Below are positions 1-9,255 of a stretch of DNA of 64,000 bases, piece by piece. The notes beneath the pieces were generated by a model, which was not told the DNA's origin, made no database searches, and saw only the letters and a list, made by a program, of their open reading frames with translations. The translations under genes and the position numbers were made by a program. Source of the stretch: Neodontobutis hainanensis (lineage: Eukaryota > Chordata > Actinopteri > Gobiiformes > Odontobutidae); contig JALDNG010000946.1 of the NCBI GenBank assembly GCA_024349245.1, forward strand, positions 56,987 to 120,986. Reading direction: 5' to 3'. Positions within the stretch are counted from its first letter, which is position 1; each line of letters opens with the position of its first letter.

Positions 1-504
1 CCTGATTGGCTGCTACCCTTTATAAGGAGGATGTTGAGGCCGGCTTCTCGCTCTCTGCTTCGCTCCGTGTTTCCGGCTAAGCTCCGCCTCCTGGTTGTGC
101 TGCTGTCGATGCCAGGGGCAGCTTAGACGTTCAGCTCCTCTTTTATGTTTTCAGTTAGTTCTTTTAGGTGATGGGCGAGGTGGTCCTGTTTTAACGGTTT
201 GTTGTTTTACTTAAAGGGTTAGGATTTGTTAGGCAGGGACAGAGGAGGCACGTCGGGTACGACGGTCCAATGGCGGCTGACTCGGCTTGTTGCCCTCTTT
301 TGTTCATTTTGGCCGACCCATCTCTGCCTTTTTGTTCTCCCTTGATTCTTATTTTAAATAGACAGTTGGAGCTTTAATTGTGTATGGCTTTTTGGTTTGT
401 CCCAAACCCTCTGTTTAATTAATAAATTGTTGATTTGTGTTGCCTTACACTTTGTGTGGTTTGACTTTATGTTCAGGTCCCTTTGTTTAGCGGGGATCGT
501 AACA
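1..504 (+). repeat. 5' LTR of Gmr1 copy 1 (left end outside window)
   Basis: It matches 32629-33132 almost base for base. That second LTR starts TGTTAC and ends GTAACA, and this one ends GTAACA at 499-504. A TATA-like TTTATAAGG lies near 18-27 and an AATAAA polyadenylation signal near 425. The internal region begins TATTTGGGGGCC directly after the LTR, the usual position of the primer-binding site. Confidence 0.85.
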
Positions 505-652
505 TATTTGGGGGCCGTTAAAGTAGACTTTCTGTCTTGTGAGTTAATGGAGTAATTCAGGTTGGACTGGCAGGTGTGTATTTTTTGTGAGTAGCTTTGT
601 TTGTTGTGTGTTAGCCTTTTGTCCTGTGGCTGGCCTGATTCTGGGTTTAAAC

Positions 653-1042
653 ATGGAGTATAATCTGGATGAGTTTGTTTCTGCTCCCACTTTGGAGGTT
701 TTGCATCGGTGTCAAAAGATGATCTCTTGCTAGTTGCTGAACATGATGACATTGTTGTCACAAAGCAAGCAAAGAAAGCTACGGTAAAGACTCAACTTTA
801 TAATGCTTTGGTAAAGCGTGGACGTTGACACTGATACACACCAAACCTAAAGGTCTTAGAATGTCTTACTCTAGTAGTACGACAGATGAAGCAGTTAGAT
901 TAAAGAGCTAGAAGTTGAATTAGAGCCTTGCTTTAAAGGAAAAGGAGCTCCAATATATTAATATGTTGGAGACAAAGAAATTGGAGCAACAGACACAGAT
1001 TTGCATGCTCGAATTAGAGCTTGGTGTTGGTCCTCGGGTCTA
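653..1042 (+). pseudogene. gag N-terminal region, Gmr1 copy 1
   Basis: Same start (MEYNLDEF) and same coiled, Glu/Lys/Leu-rich C-terminal half as the open gag frame of copy 2 (33282-33677). Several one-base losses, for example in an A-run near 715 and near 820-830, put the frame out. In the family this is the structural protein that packages element RNA. This copy cannot be translated through. Confidence 0.7.
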
Positions 1043-1133
1043 AGTCTGTTTTTAATTTAAGAACAGTCTTTCTGATAGAGTAACTACATATTTAAACAAA
1101 ACACAAGTTGCTGATGTATCTAAAGTCGCTGTT

Positions 1134-1559
1134 TTGGTTGATAAATATGTCTTAACGAAGTCTGTCTTTTTGGAACGCCCATTTGGTTTTGGTTTTGAAA
1201 AAAATGAGCGAGCTAATGGTAATGCTAGAGACATTGAGAAAAAGGCGTGTCTGCCCTCTGAGCATGTGACGAAAATTATGTCTGGTAATGTGGAAACAGA
1301 AGCTAATGTTGTCACTTGTTTCTATTGTAGACTGAGGGGTCATATAATCGCTCACTGTCAAGTGCTGAAGAACAAGAACGTTAAACCCGTAGTTTTGATC
1401 AAGACTGTGAGTCAGGGGAAGGAGTCGCATTTGCCTGCTGAAGCCTGTGATTACACTGACTTTAAGCCTTTTGTAATGGATGGTTTTGTTTCTTTGTCTG
1501 GACATAGTCGTAAAATCCCTGTGAAAATATTGAGGACACTCTCAGTCTTTTATCCTTGA
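1134..1559 (+). pseudogene. gag zinc knuckle and protease N-terminus, Gmr1 copy 1
   Basis: A 141-codon open frame carries one retroviral-type zinc knuckle, C-X2-C-X4-H-X4-C, at about residues 62-75 (CFYCRLRGHIIAHC). About 45 residues later comes the start of an aspartic-protease-like region (FVSLSGHSRKIPVKILRT). The catalytic Asp-Thr/Ser-Gly expected just after 'ILR' is destroyed by a frameshift. In the family this part binds RNA and cleaves the polyprotein. Confidence 0.7.
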
Positions 1560-1670
1560 AGGGTTTTACAGCTGAGTAACAAACCGCTATTGGTTCTAAG
1601 GTCCCTGTGCACGGTTTTAACCTTCAAGACATCGGTGTTCTTTGCATAAAATTGTTCTACAGTCAGACCT

Positions 1671-1892
1671 ATGGTGAGGGACGCTGTCGTTGGGGTGCGG
1701 CCTGGTTTGCCAATTAATGTAGTTTCTGTTATAATGGGGAACGATTTGGCAGGAGGTAAAGTGATGATTACACCAGAGTTAACACCTGTACCTATTGTCA
1801 GCCACAGTCCAGATAAACTTGCTAAAACTGTCCTGATGTGTTTACTTCTTGTGCTGTTACACGCGCTGCTTCAGAGCGCTGAAGTGAGTTAA
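1671..1892 (+). pseudogene. protease C-terminal region, Gmr1 copy 1
   Basis: The translation contains 'LPINVVSVIMGNDLAGGKV', which resembles the block downstream of the aspartic protease in Gmr1-like elements. The same segment is present at 36063-36272, separated from the rest of the protease there by an L2 insertion. The frame breaks on both sides. From here to about 2230 lies linker sequence with no intact frame. Confidence 0.55.
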
Positions 1893-2229
1893 TTAATGAT
1901 GATTTTGACTTAAGTGAAAAATTTCTGAGTGGGGCTTTCTTTAATGACGGTTCGTTGTATGAAAACAAAGAAAAAATCACATCAGTTGACTCTACTATTG
2001 ACACTGAACCTGTCACTATGTCACGGCTGGATTTAATTAAAGAACAAAAGAGACAATACTTTGTCAACGCTGTTTGAACAAATTGTGAGTGATGAAAATA
2101 TAAATGTGTCGAGGTTACTTTTTGAGTGACCATATTCTCATGCGAAAATGGTTATCAAGGCATTTTTCTGCTGGGATGATTGGCGGAGTGTGACCCAGAT
2201 TGTTGTTCGGTGCCGTGCAGAAAACAAAT

Positions 2230-3005
2230 CTTATCTCTAGCCCATGACAATCCATTTTCTGGTCATTTGGGGGTTAGAAAGACCTATGACTGAATTTTGA
2301 GGCATCTTTTTGGCCAGGCTTAAAGAAAGATGTGGCTAGTTAAATCAAATTGTGTCACATGTGTCAGATTGGAAGAAAACCAAATCAAACCATACCTCCG
2401 GCTACTCTGTGTCCAATCCCAGTTGTTGGTGAGCCTTTTGAGAGGGTCTTGGTTGATTGTGAGTGTCCTCTTACTCGCTCAAAGTCTGGTAATAAATTTC
2501 TGTGGACGGTCATGTGTACTTCTACTCGGTTTCCTGAAGTGTTTCCCCAGCGTAAAATGACCACTCCAGCCATTGTAAAGGCTTTGACAAAGTTCTTTTC
2601 ATTGTTTGGCTTGCCGAAAGCTTGCCGAGTTTGCTAAGGACTGGGATGAGGGGATATGTGTGTTAATGTTTGCTATCAGAGACAGGAATACACTACAGGA
2701 ATCTTTAGGCTTTAGTCCGTGTGACTTAGTCTTTGCACACGGTGCGTGGGCCATTGAAGCTCTTAAAATATCAGTGGTTAACAGGAGAGACAAAACAAAA
2801 TCTTTTGGATTTTGTCAGTGTGTTTCGGTCCAGGCTCTGCCGTGCGTGTGAGCTGGCAAAAGAAAATCTTGAGTGTGCAGAAAATAAGATGAAAGGGTGG
2901 TTTGATAAGCGGGCTGAACATGGAGAGTTCTTGCCTGGTGAAAAGGTTTTGGTTCTGTTACCGATTTCCGGTTCCAGTTTACAGGATTGTTACAGTGGTC
3001 CTTAT
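2230..3005 (+). pseudogene. integrase, N-terminal and partial core, Gmr1 copy 1
   Basis: Zinc-binding HHCC region followed by a core with the first catalytic Asp context (degraded here; clear as 'VDCVGPL' in copy 2) and 'FGLPK'. The frame then jumps to the region normally found after the third catalytic residue (KDWDEG). The second Asp (TDKGSNF context) and the catalytic Glu (ALERFH context), both present in copy 3 at 15.9-16.1 kb, are deleted. The deletion point, near 2625, is identical in copy 2. The enzyme would be catalytically dead even without the frameshifts. Confidence 0.75.
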
Positions 3006-4119
3006 TTCAAGTTTCAAGTCTGCTTTATTGTCAATTCTTCTACAGGTACAGTACATACATACAGAGAATCGAAATTGCGTTACACTCAGACCCACACAGA
3101 TAACATTAAAGCCTAAAAAATCTAGATCAAAATATAAAATGTAGATACAACTGTACAATTATAAATTATACACTAAGAAAATGTTATAAAAGGCATAATA
3201 AAATCAAAAATAAAGTTAAATAAAGAAAAATAAAGCAGTGCAAGGCAAAAGGCAGAGTGCAAATCATTGAAGTGAGCAACAGTGCAGATAAAACTTTTTA
3301 GTGCAAAAACAAAAGCTTATTAAGTCTGATTGAAGTGGGCTCAAGAGCAGTTATTTAACTGACTGATGATGTAGTGGAATGATGGCAGTTCCATGGAGAA
3401 TGAGGTCGTGAGCAGACCAATGCTGCACAAAGTGACTGGTGCATGTCATCATATATATGTGTGGGTAGGGGTCATAGTTCAGTGGTGCCTGGGGCAGAAA
3501 AGGTTCGGGCGCGAGTTCAGCTCCCTGACAGCCTGGTGGAGTAAGCTGTCCTTCAGTCTGCTGGTCCTCTCCTCCCTGATGGCAGCAGGCTGGAGAAGCT
3601 GTGTGATGGGTGGGGGGGTCACGTGCAATGCAGAGGGCTTTGCGGATGAGACGTGTTCTGTAAATGTGCTGGAGGGAGGGAAGAGAGACACCAATGATCT
3701 TCTCAGCTGCTCTCACTTTGCATTGCAGAGTCTTTCGGCAGGACGCGTTGCAGGCGCCCTACCACACAGTGATGCAGCTCGACAGGATGCTCTCGATGGT
3801 GCCTCAGTAGAAGGTGTACATGATGGGGGTGGGGCTCTGGCTCTCCTCAGTTTGCAGAGAAGTAGAGACACTGTTGTGATTTCTTGGCCAGTTCTGCTGT
3901 GTTTTCAGTCCAGGAGAGGTCCTCTGCGATGTGCACACCCAGGAACTTGGTGCTGTTTACTCTCTCACAGTCGCACCGTTGATGGTCAGAGGAACATGAT
4001 GAGTGTGCGCTCTCCTGAAGTCAACAACAATCTCCTTCGTCTTCTCCACGTTCAGAGAGAGATTGTTGTCACTGCTGGTGCTGGATGTGTTACTGCAACC
4101 CTTACTGCCTGAGGTAATG
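3006..4119 (-). mobile_element. CR1/L2-superfamily LINE 3' fragment nested in Gmr1 copy 1
   Basis: On the minus strand the sequence encodes the C-terminal part of a non-LTR reverse transcriptase, including 'DFRRAHTHH', 'LGVHIAEDLSW' and 'RAAEKIIGVSLPSLQ'. It ends in a 3' tail with an AATAAAG-like signal, which faces the left end here. It splits the integrase GPY/F motif after Gly-Pro-Tyr, and TTAT flanks both ends (3002-3005, 4120-4123) as a target duplication. It is 5'-truncated, as most LINE copies are. The same insertion occupies 37395-38498. Confidence 0.8.
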
Positions 4120-4123
4120 TTAT

Positions 4124-4330
4124 GTTGTGAAAAAGAAACTGGGTGACAGAGACTACTTGATTTTCACACCTGACCGCCGGCGTGGCACACGCCTTTGCCA
4201 TGTGAACATGTTAAAATCTTATTATGACCGAAATGACTCTTTGGTGGTGGCAGACGCCAGTCTGCAGCGTTGCTCGGGGTTGAGAACACTGAGACCCGTA
4301 TTCATTTGCGGGCCTGTCAGGAGCTGTCCG
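4124..4330 (+). pseudogene. integrase C-terminal (GPY/F) domain continuation, Gmr1 copy 1
   Basis: It resumes the integrase frame after the LINE: 'KKLGDRDYLIFTPDRRRGT' then 'LCHVNMLKSYY'. This is the end of the chromodomain-less GPY/F module and matches 16410-16500 in copy 3. Together with 2230-3005 it shows the LINE landed inside the integrase. Confidence 0.7.
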
Positions 4331-4847
4331 CACGGTGGCGAGACAGCTCAACACGCTGCAAATGAAGAAAGCACCAGCAAATAAAGAAAACATCTTCATC
4401 AGTTTGACAACACACGCTGCAAAAGTTCACAACACATGCAAATACAAAACGCGCTGCAAATAACACAGACCCCAACGTAAATGTTTTAAGGGGACTCATT
4501 TGAGTGACGAACAATATATTTAGGCCAACAATATCCAAACGACTAAGCAATTATACGATCATGATCTAAAAGTAAAAAAAAAAAACTCACTTTTCAGGTC
4601 AGTGACAACAACACTGACAACAACGCGACAGGCGAGCAAACAATAAGCAGGTCCCATTAGGGGTTCGTCACTCAAAGGTGTCTCTTAAAACATTTCCGTT
4701 GTGGTCTGTGTTATTTGCAGCGCGTTTTTGTATTTGCATGTGTTGTGAGGATTTGCAGCGCGCTTGTTGTCAAACTGATGAAGATGTTTTCTTTATTTGC
4801 TGGTGCTTTCTTCATTTGCAGCGTGTTGAGCTGTCTCGGCCACCGTA
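4331..4847. mobile_element. 517-bp inverted-repeat (MITE/foldback-like) element, copy in Gmr1 copy 1
   Basis: Arms of roughly 180 bp are inverted copies of each other: the left begins CACGGTGGCGAGACAGC and the right ends GCTGTCTCGGCCACCGTA. A short direct repeat GTCCG flanks it (4326-4330, 4848-4852). No coding capacity. The same element, slightly shorter, sits at 38711-39187 in Gmr1 copy 2. Superfamily not assigned. Confidence 0.75.
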
Positions 4848-4852
4848 GTCCG

Positions 4853-4970
4853 GTGCGAGCGCCCAAGCCGCAAATTAGCGGCTGGTAAGCAAGAGCTGTC
4901 CAGTGCTGAACACTCCGAGCCGTGAATTAGTTTAGCGGCTGGTAAACAGGAGCTGTCCTGTACTGAAATT
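4853..4970. repeat. imperfect ~65-bp tandem repeat in Gmr1 linker
   Basis: The phrase 'GCGGCTGGTAA...GAGCTGTCC' recurs at 4879-4903 and 4937-4960. A third, diverged copy lies left of the MITE near 4265-4330. It lies between integrase and reverse transcriptase and is present in both Gmr1 copies. Confidence 0.5.
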
Positions 4971-5039
4971 GAAAATGACTCGTGGTCCGGGGCTTTGACT
5001 CAGGGTAAATTTTCCAACTCGGAGGCTTTAAAAGTTTGT

Positions 5040-5436
5040 CAGTTTTATTGTTCCACCTTTTAGATTCTCAGCAGAAAGAAATGGTGAATGTAATTCAGTC
5101 CAATAGGTCACTGTTTGCTGATGTGCCCTCTCAGACTCATGTGCTCAGTCATGATTTTGATGCAGGTTCCTTTAACTGAACGTGCCAATTAACCTGATGA
5201 CTTCCTTCAGTATTCTGTTATGGCCTTTGGCATGTGTAATGCGCCCGCCACATTTCAGAGGCTTATGCATGTAGAGTTGTCTGTATTGTCTTTTTGTGAA
5301 GCATATTTTAATGACTTGGTGGTTTGTTTGTCTTCGTGGGTGGAGCACATTACAGATTAACAGTTAACTTAAGCAACAGTGACCTATCTTGGAAAAAGGG
5401 AGGGGGGAGGTCAAGTGCATCCAGTTCAAGCACACT
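5040..5436 (+). pseudogene. reverse transcriptase fragment, Gmr1 copy 1
   Basis: Recognisable pieces in shifting frames: 'LFADVPSQTHVLSHDF', 'VMAFGMCNAPATFQRLM', 'EAYFNDLVVC', 'ATVTYLGK'. The catalytic Y-X-D-D box reads Y-F-N-D, so the first catalytic Asp is lost. Much of the palm domain is missing compared with copy 3. The fragment ends where a tyrosine-recombinase exon begins. Confidence 0.7.
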
Positions 5437-7912
5437 TGCTGTGTGAAAAACCACAGGAGATGCTGACGACGCATCTGAGCAAAGTTTGCATGAAAGGAAA
5501 TGCAACCAAAGAACAGCAGAAGGAGGCGAAGAGAGCCAAGGAGTCTGCGAAGGTGTGGACACGGCAAGCCCGGAGCTGGGACTACAAGGAAATGCTCAAA
5601 CGTTACCCCTACAAACCTGGGCTGGCTCTTCTGGAAGAGCTCCTCCAAAGAAAGTTTTGTGGCTAATGCTTCTAACCAAGCAGACCTGGAGTACGAAGAG
5701 AGGTCCACCAGCACGGCGGTGTCAGCTCTCGAGCGGCGGTGTCAGCTCTCGAGCGGCGGTGTCAGCTCTCGGCGGTGTCAGCTCTCGGCGGCTGGTGGCG
5801 TCTCGGTGGTGGAGGATAGCAGCTCGAAGGCAGCACCACCGATCCAAGCGACCGAACATGGCAAAAGTAAGTTCTAAACCTCGCACACATCAGTCCAGAA
5901 ACAGTGAACAAACTGCAAGGTTTGAGCTCATTTTCTTCTGTCTGTATTTTTTCAGAGATCAAGCTCAGTACAGCATAAATGTCAGGGTCAAGATGACACA
6001 AATAGGGCTCTACGAAAAGCTCTACTTCAAGGGCTACTTGATCAACACCCTGCTGGTCCCAAACTGCCAGCAGGAGGTAAGATGCATCCCATTTGATTGA
6101 TAAGTCTGCTCCGTATTACTCTCTGTGACCGGGAAATGTTTTAATATACAGTAGCACAGCACGTGTAGAGCAGCTATTACATTCCATATAGGAAGGGAAC
6201 TCGGATACAACAGAGCTTTATTAGGGGTGTGGCTGGCTGGTGTGTGGCTTTTCTTCTCACTACATAATCTCACACTTCTTTTTCTTTCATCACAGGTAGA
6301 CAACGTCTCCAGGATGCTGAGGTACATCCAGCCAAGTGGGGATGAAGTCAGCTTGGACTTCCTGCTAAAGTCCACTGAGACCAAAGATTACCTCACCCAA
6401 CTCCGGCGCTTACATGGGCCCAGCCACCATTCTGAACTATATCAAAAACATGATCCGGTTTGTTCAGTGTTTGAAGACCCACCTGAGCTTGGCTGCAGCA
6501 GATCCTGACTACAGGAAGTGCCAAGCCTACATCGACCTCCTCGCTTCCATCAGAAAGCCAGTGGCCAAGTCCAACAGCAAGGTCATGTGTAAAACCAGGT
6601 CAGTTGCTAATCTGCTTTCCATTTGTTTTTCTTTGATGACTTCCTCCATGTTGATTGTACTTATGTGCTGGCTGTACATATGGGGTTATGTGATACAGAC
6701 ATGTCTAGTTCTCCGCCGCATTGTGGTCTTGTATGTCATTCTAGGTATGACCGGTTCGCAGAGGGTGAGAAGAGCCTTCAGGAGTGCCAGGCCGTCCTCC
6801 AGAAGGCCAAGAAAGACATGCTGTCCATTTATGGGAGTCTGCTGGAAGGTGACCACATGGCTTCAGAGGAAAAGACCATGTTCCGGTATTACTGTGAAGC
6901 AATCCTGATCCTCGGCCACTTCCAGAGACCAGGAGCATTGGAGGGAATAACAGTAAGTGTCAGTAAGACCTCAGTTTTTGTGGGGCATCAGCCTAAACAG
7001 ATTATATTAGGTAGTCTGCAAAGAGGACGTTTATGTCAGTTATTCACTGTGTGTTTTTAGTTTTTGTTTTTATGGACAGCAGAGTGGGACGATAAAAAAT
7101 TCTGGTGGAAAGGTGTGTGTTGCAGTAAGTGAACACAAGACTGCGACAATGCAGATCGCCGTGTTTGCCCTCACAATGGAGGAGGCAGCAGTAAGTACAC
7201 TTTGGACAGGCTAAATTGCCTTACCATGAAACATAGTGTCACCAGCAATGAACCAACAAATATTATCAGATCTATTTTTTTCTCTTTGCAGATGCTGGAC
7301 GCATACTACACATGGCTCAAGTCTAACAAGTTGTTTGTGTCATCGTGGGCACCAAGATTAGAAGTGCAACCAATGACCTCGCTCGTCTGCACCAACAGTA
7401 AGTATTAACAGCAGTCCATAAGACCTAAAAGTTTATGTTGGATTAGCATTCAACTAATAACGTATTTGTGCATTTATTAAACGGCTTAGCCTCAAAGAAA
7501 ATGATTCAAATTTGGGAGTTTCATCTCATATTTCTGCCCCATTGCAGCTACAAACTGCCAAACATCCCGAGCCAGCAGATACACAGGACCGTGGAGACAG
7601 ATGTGGCTGCCAACTTCACAGAGGAGCAGAAGGCATCTGTGGCCCCCTACATGGCCCATTCGACGGCAGTGGCAAACCAGCACTACTGGATGAAGACTCT
7701 GGACACTGTTGTGGCCACTTCAAACCTGCTCAGCTCGCTGACACGGTATGCAGTTATCTGAAACAGTTATAATTATGTCTCTCAATGCTCATCCATCAGT
7801 TTGTCAGTGTGTAACCTTAAAACCTTTTTAATTTTGCAGCTCCTCGTCTGACGACTCTGGCGAAGAGGACCCCAGGGCAGAGAAGAGACGGCGAGTGGAA
7901 TGTTCTCGCTGA
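5437..7912 (+). pseudogene. multi-exon tyrosine recombinase (YR, Crypton-like) gene, frameshifted
   Basis: Eight GT-AG-bounded exons: 5437-5873, 5956-6076, 6296-6598, 6745-6952, 7080-7190, 7292-7397, 7548-7745 and 7840-7912 (stop TGA). Splice phases fit at several junctions. Exon 1 holds a basic N-terminal region (SWDYKEMLKRYPY). Exons 3-4 hold a helical core-binding domain and box I, 'FQRPGALEGIT', whose Arg would be catalytic. Exon 5 has 'SEHKTATMQ'. Exon 7 ends in 'APYMAHSTAVANQHYW', which fits the box II His and nucleophilic Tyr. Exon 8 ends in a basic cluster (EKRRRVE). These enzymes recombine DNA through a 3'-phosphotyrosine. Indels near the end of exon 1 and in exon 6 break the frame. 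No promoter is visible, since the first exon abuts Gmr1 sequence. Confidence 0.75.
5719..5792 (+). repeat. ~20-bp minisatellite in YR exon 1
   Basis: The unit GGCGGTGTCAGCTCTCG(AGC) recurs about four times in a row, with shortened later units. It lies inside coding exon 1 of the YR gene and coincides with loss of the reading frame. Confidence 0.8.
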
Positions 7913-8154
7913 CAGCAAAATGCTCAAAACTTGACCCAACTGCAGTGAAGATGGCTAAAGTCATAAAGGATGGACGGCCAATTATCCACATTACATTTAC
8001 TTTGTGTTTCTGTGTATAAATCAACTTAAGTAGTGACCCAACTCATTAGTATTTCAATGGACTCTATGTTTGTGTGTATTACAGGCATTGGTTATTTGTT
8101 TGTTGTTTGTTGCAACAACAAGGATCGTCGCATCATTTCCTTTCCTTTGCAGTG

Positions 8155-8741
8155 TTTCAAGCCACAGGAGATGCTGCCTAACCACGTGTTGATGCTCTGC
8201 ATGAAGAACCAGACTGATGAGGAGAGGAAAGCAGAGGTGGAGAGAGCCAAAAGTCCACGAAGGCCTGGACCCTTCGAGGCAGAACCTGGGACTACAATGC
8301 CATGGTCAAGCGCTACCCGATGAGGCATCCAGAAAGGCTCTTCTGGAAGACCTGCGTGAAAGACATTTTTGATCCTGAATGACCCTGAGGCTGCACAGGA
8401 CGCACAGGCTGAATCCCATCACTGACCACCAGGCGCTGCAAGTGATTTGTTATCCACTAGTACTAGTTACTTTTCATTTAATGCAGAGTCATTAAATTTA
8501 ATATTGGAACAATGGCTTATTTGTTTTTTTGTTTTTCATCTAATCATTCTAGGCCTGTTCAGCCGACTCTCCAAGACTGCCAGAGAGTCCTCAGTATCAG
8601 AGGCATGCTGGGCATCCACAGGAAGCTCCAGGACCAGCAGCATTTGGAAGAAGACCAAATGATGATGTTCCGGTACTGCTGCGAAGCCATCTTTGTCCTG
8701 AGGTACTTCTAGCGACCAGAAGCCGTGATGGCATTTAAAGT
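8155..8741 (+). pseudogene. second, partial YR (Crypton-like) gene copy
   Basis: An acceptor at about 8153 is followed by an exon resembling YR exon 1 (CFKPQEMLPNHVLMLCMKN), frameshifted near 8250. From about 8558 sequence resembles YR exon 4 ('MMMFRYCCEAIFVL'), with a stop in place of the residue before the box I Arg (F-stop-RPEAV). It ends at a GTAAGTA donor near 8741. The equivalents of exons 2 and 3 are missing, which suggests an internal deletion after tandem duplication. No function expected. Confidence 0.65.
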
Positions 8742-8791
8742 AAGTACTTTTACTTTACAGCGTTTCCTCAGTGTGTATAAGGTGTAGTGAA

Positions 8792-9167
8792 TGTAGCAGC
8801 GACTCCTTAGTTTCCTTCGTCGCTTGGAGAGGCCGAGTACGGGTCCTGTATATTGCGTGACGAGCTGCGGCTTAAACACATTGACACGAGTCCCAGAATG
8901 GATGCTTATGCGGTTTATTTAATTGACTGCTCAGTTGGCACATGTACACAGTTAAAATACTTCAGATTGTGAACGTTTAGCAAACGCTTGCAGTCAACAA
9001 ATACTACGGCTACCCCGCTTCCCTCTCTCCTCCTATACCTGAGTGACAGTGAGTGCCACCTTTGAAACCAAGAGCTGTCACCGCCTACACCCACATGACC
9101 CACACCTCACCCTGGCAACCAGACAAAAGCAATGCGGAGAATAATATATACCATTCTGGCTCCTACA
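8792..9167 (-). mobile_element. solo LTR, 376 bp, with 5-bp target duplication
   Basis: It starts TGTAGCAGCG and ends GGCTCCTACA, giving TGTAG/CTACA ends, and is flanked by GTGAA on both sides (8787-8791 and 9168-9172). A 5-bp duplication fits Ty3/gypsy-type integration. On the minus strand there is an AATAAA signal (near 8913-8918) followed by a typical R-U5 length, so I orient it minus. No internal element remains, so it likely arose by LTR-LTR recombination. It is not similar to the Gmr1 or ERV LTRs in this window. Confidence 0.75.
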
Positions 9168-9255
9168 GTGAATATCTATTAATTAATAATCAATATGAAT
9201 ATAAATTATGTAAATTAATAAATTAATATTTTGATGTCAAAATATTTTGAGAGAC

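Larger units (their letters stand above)
1..5436 (+). mobile_element. Gmr1-like Ty3/gypsy retrotransposon, copy 1 (decayed)
   Basis: The order seen is LTR, gag, CCHC zinc knuckle, protease remnant, integrase, then reverse transcriptase. Integrase upstream of reverse transcriptase is the copia-like order known for the fish Gmr1 group of gypsy elements. The left end is cut by the window, and no 3' LTR follows: the reverse transcriptase runs directly into a tyrosine-recombinase exon at about 5437. A LINE fragment (3006-4119) and an inverted-repeat element (4331-4847) are nested inside. The copy is nearly identical to 32629-39339 but has extra single-base deletions, so every reading frame is broken. 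It cannot encode functional proteins. Confidence 0.85.

Noticed and set aside
3393..4112. 239-codon plus-strand open frame
   Set aside because: It runs antisense to the LINE reverse transcriptase on the minus strand; only the minus strand gives recognisable LINE motifs.
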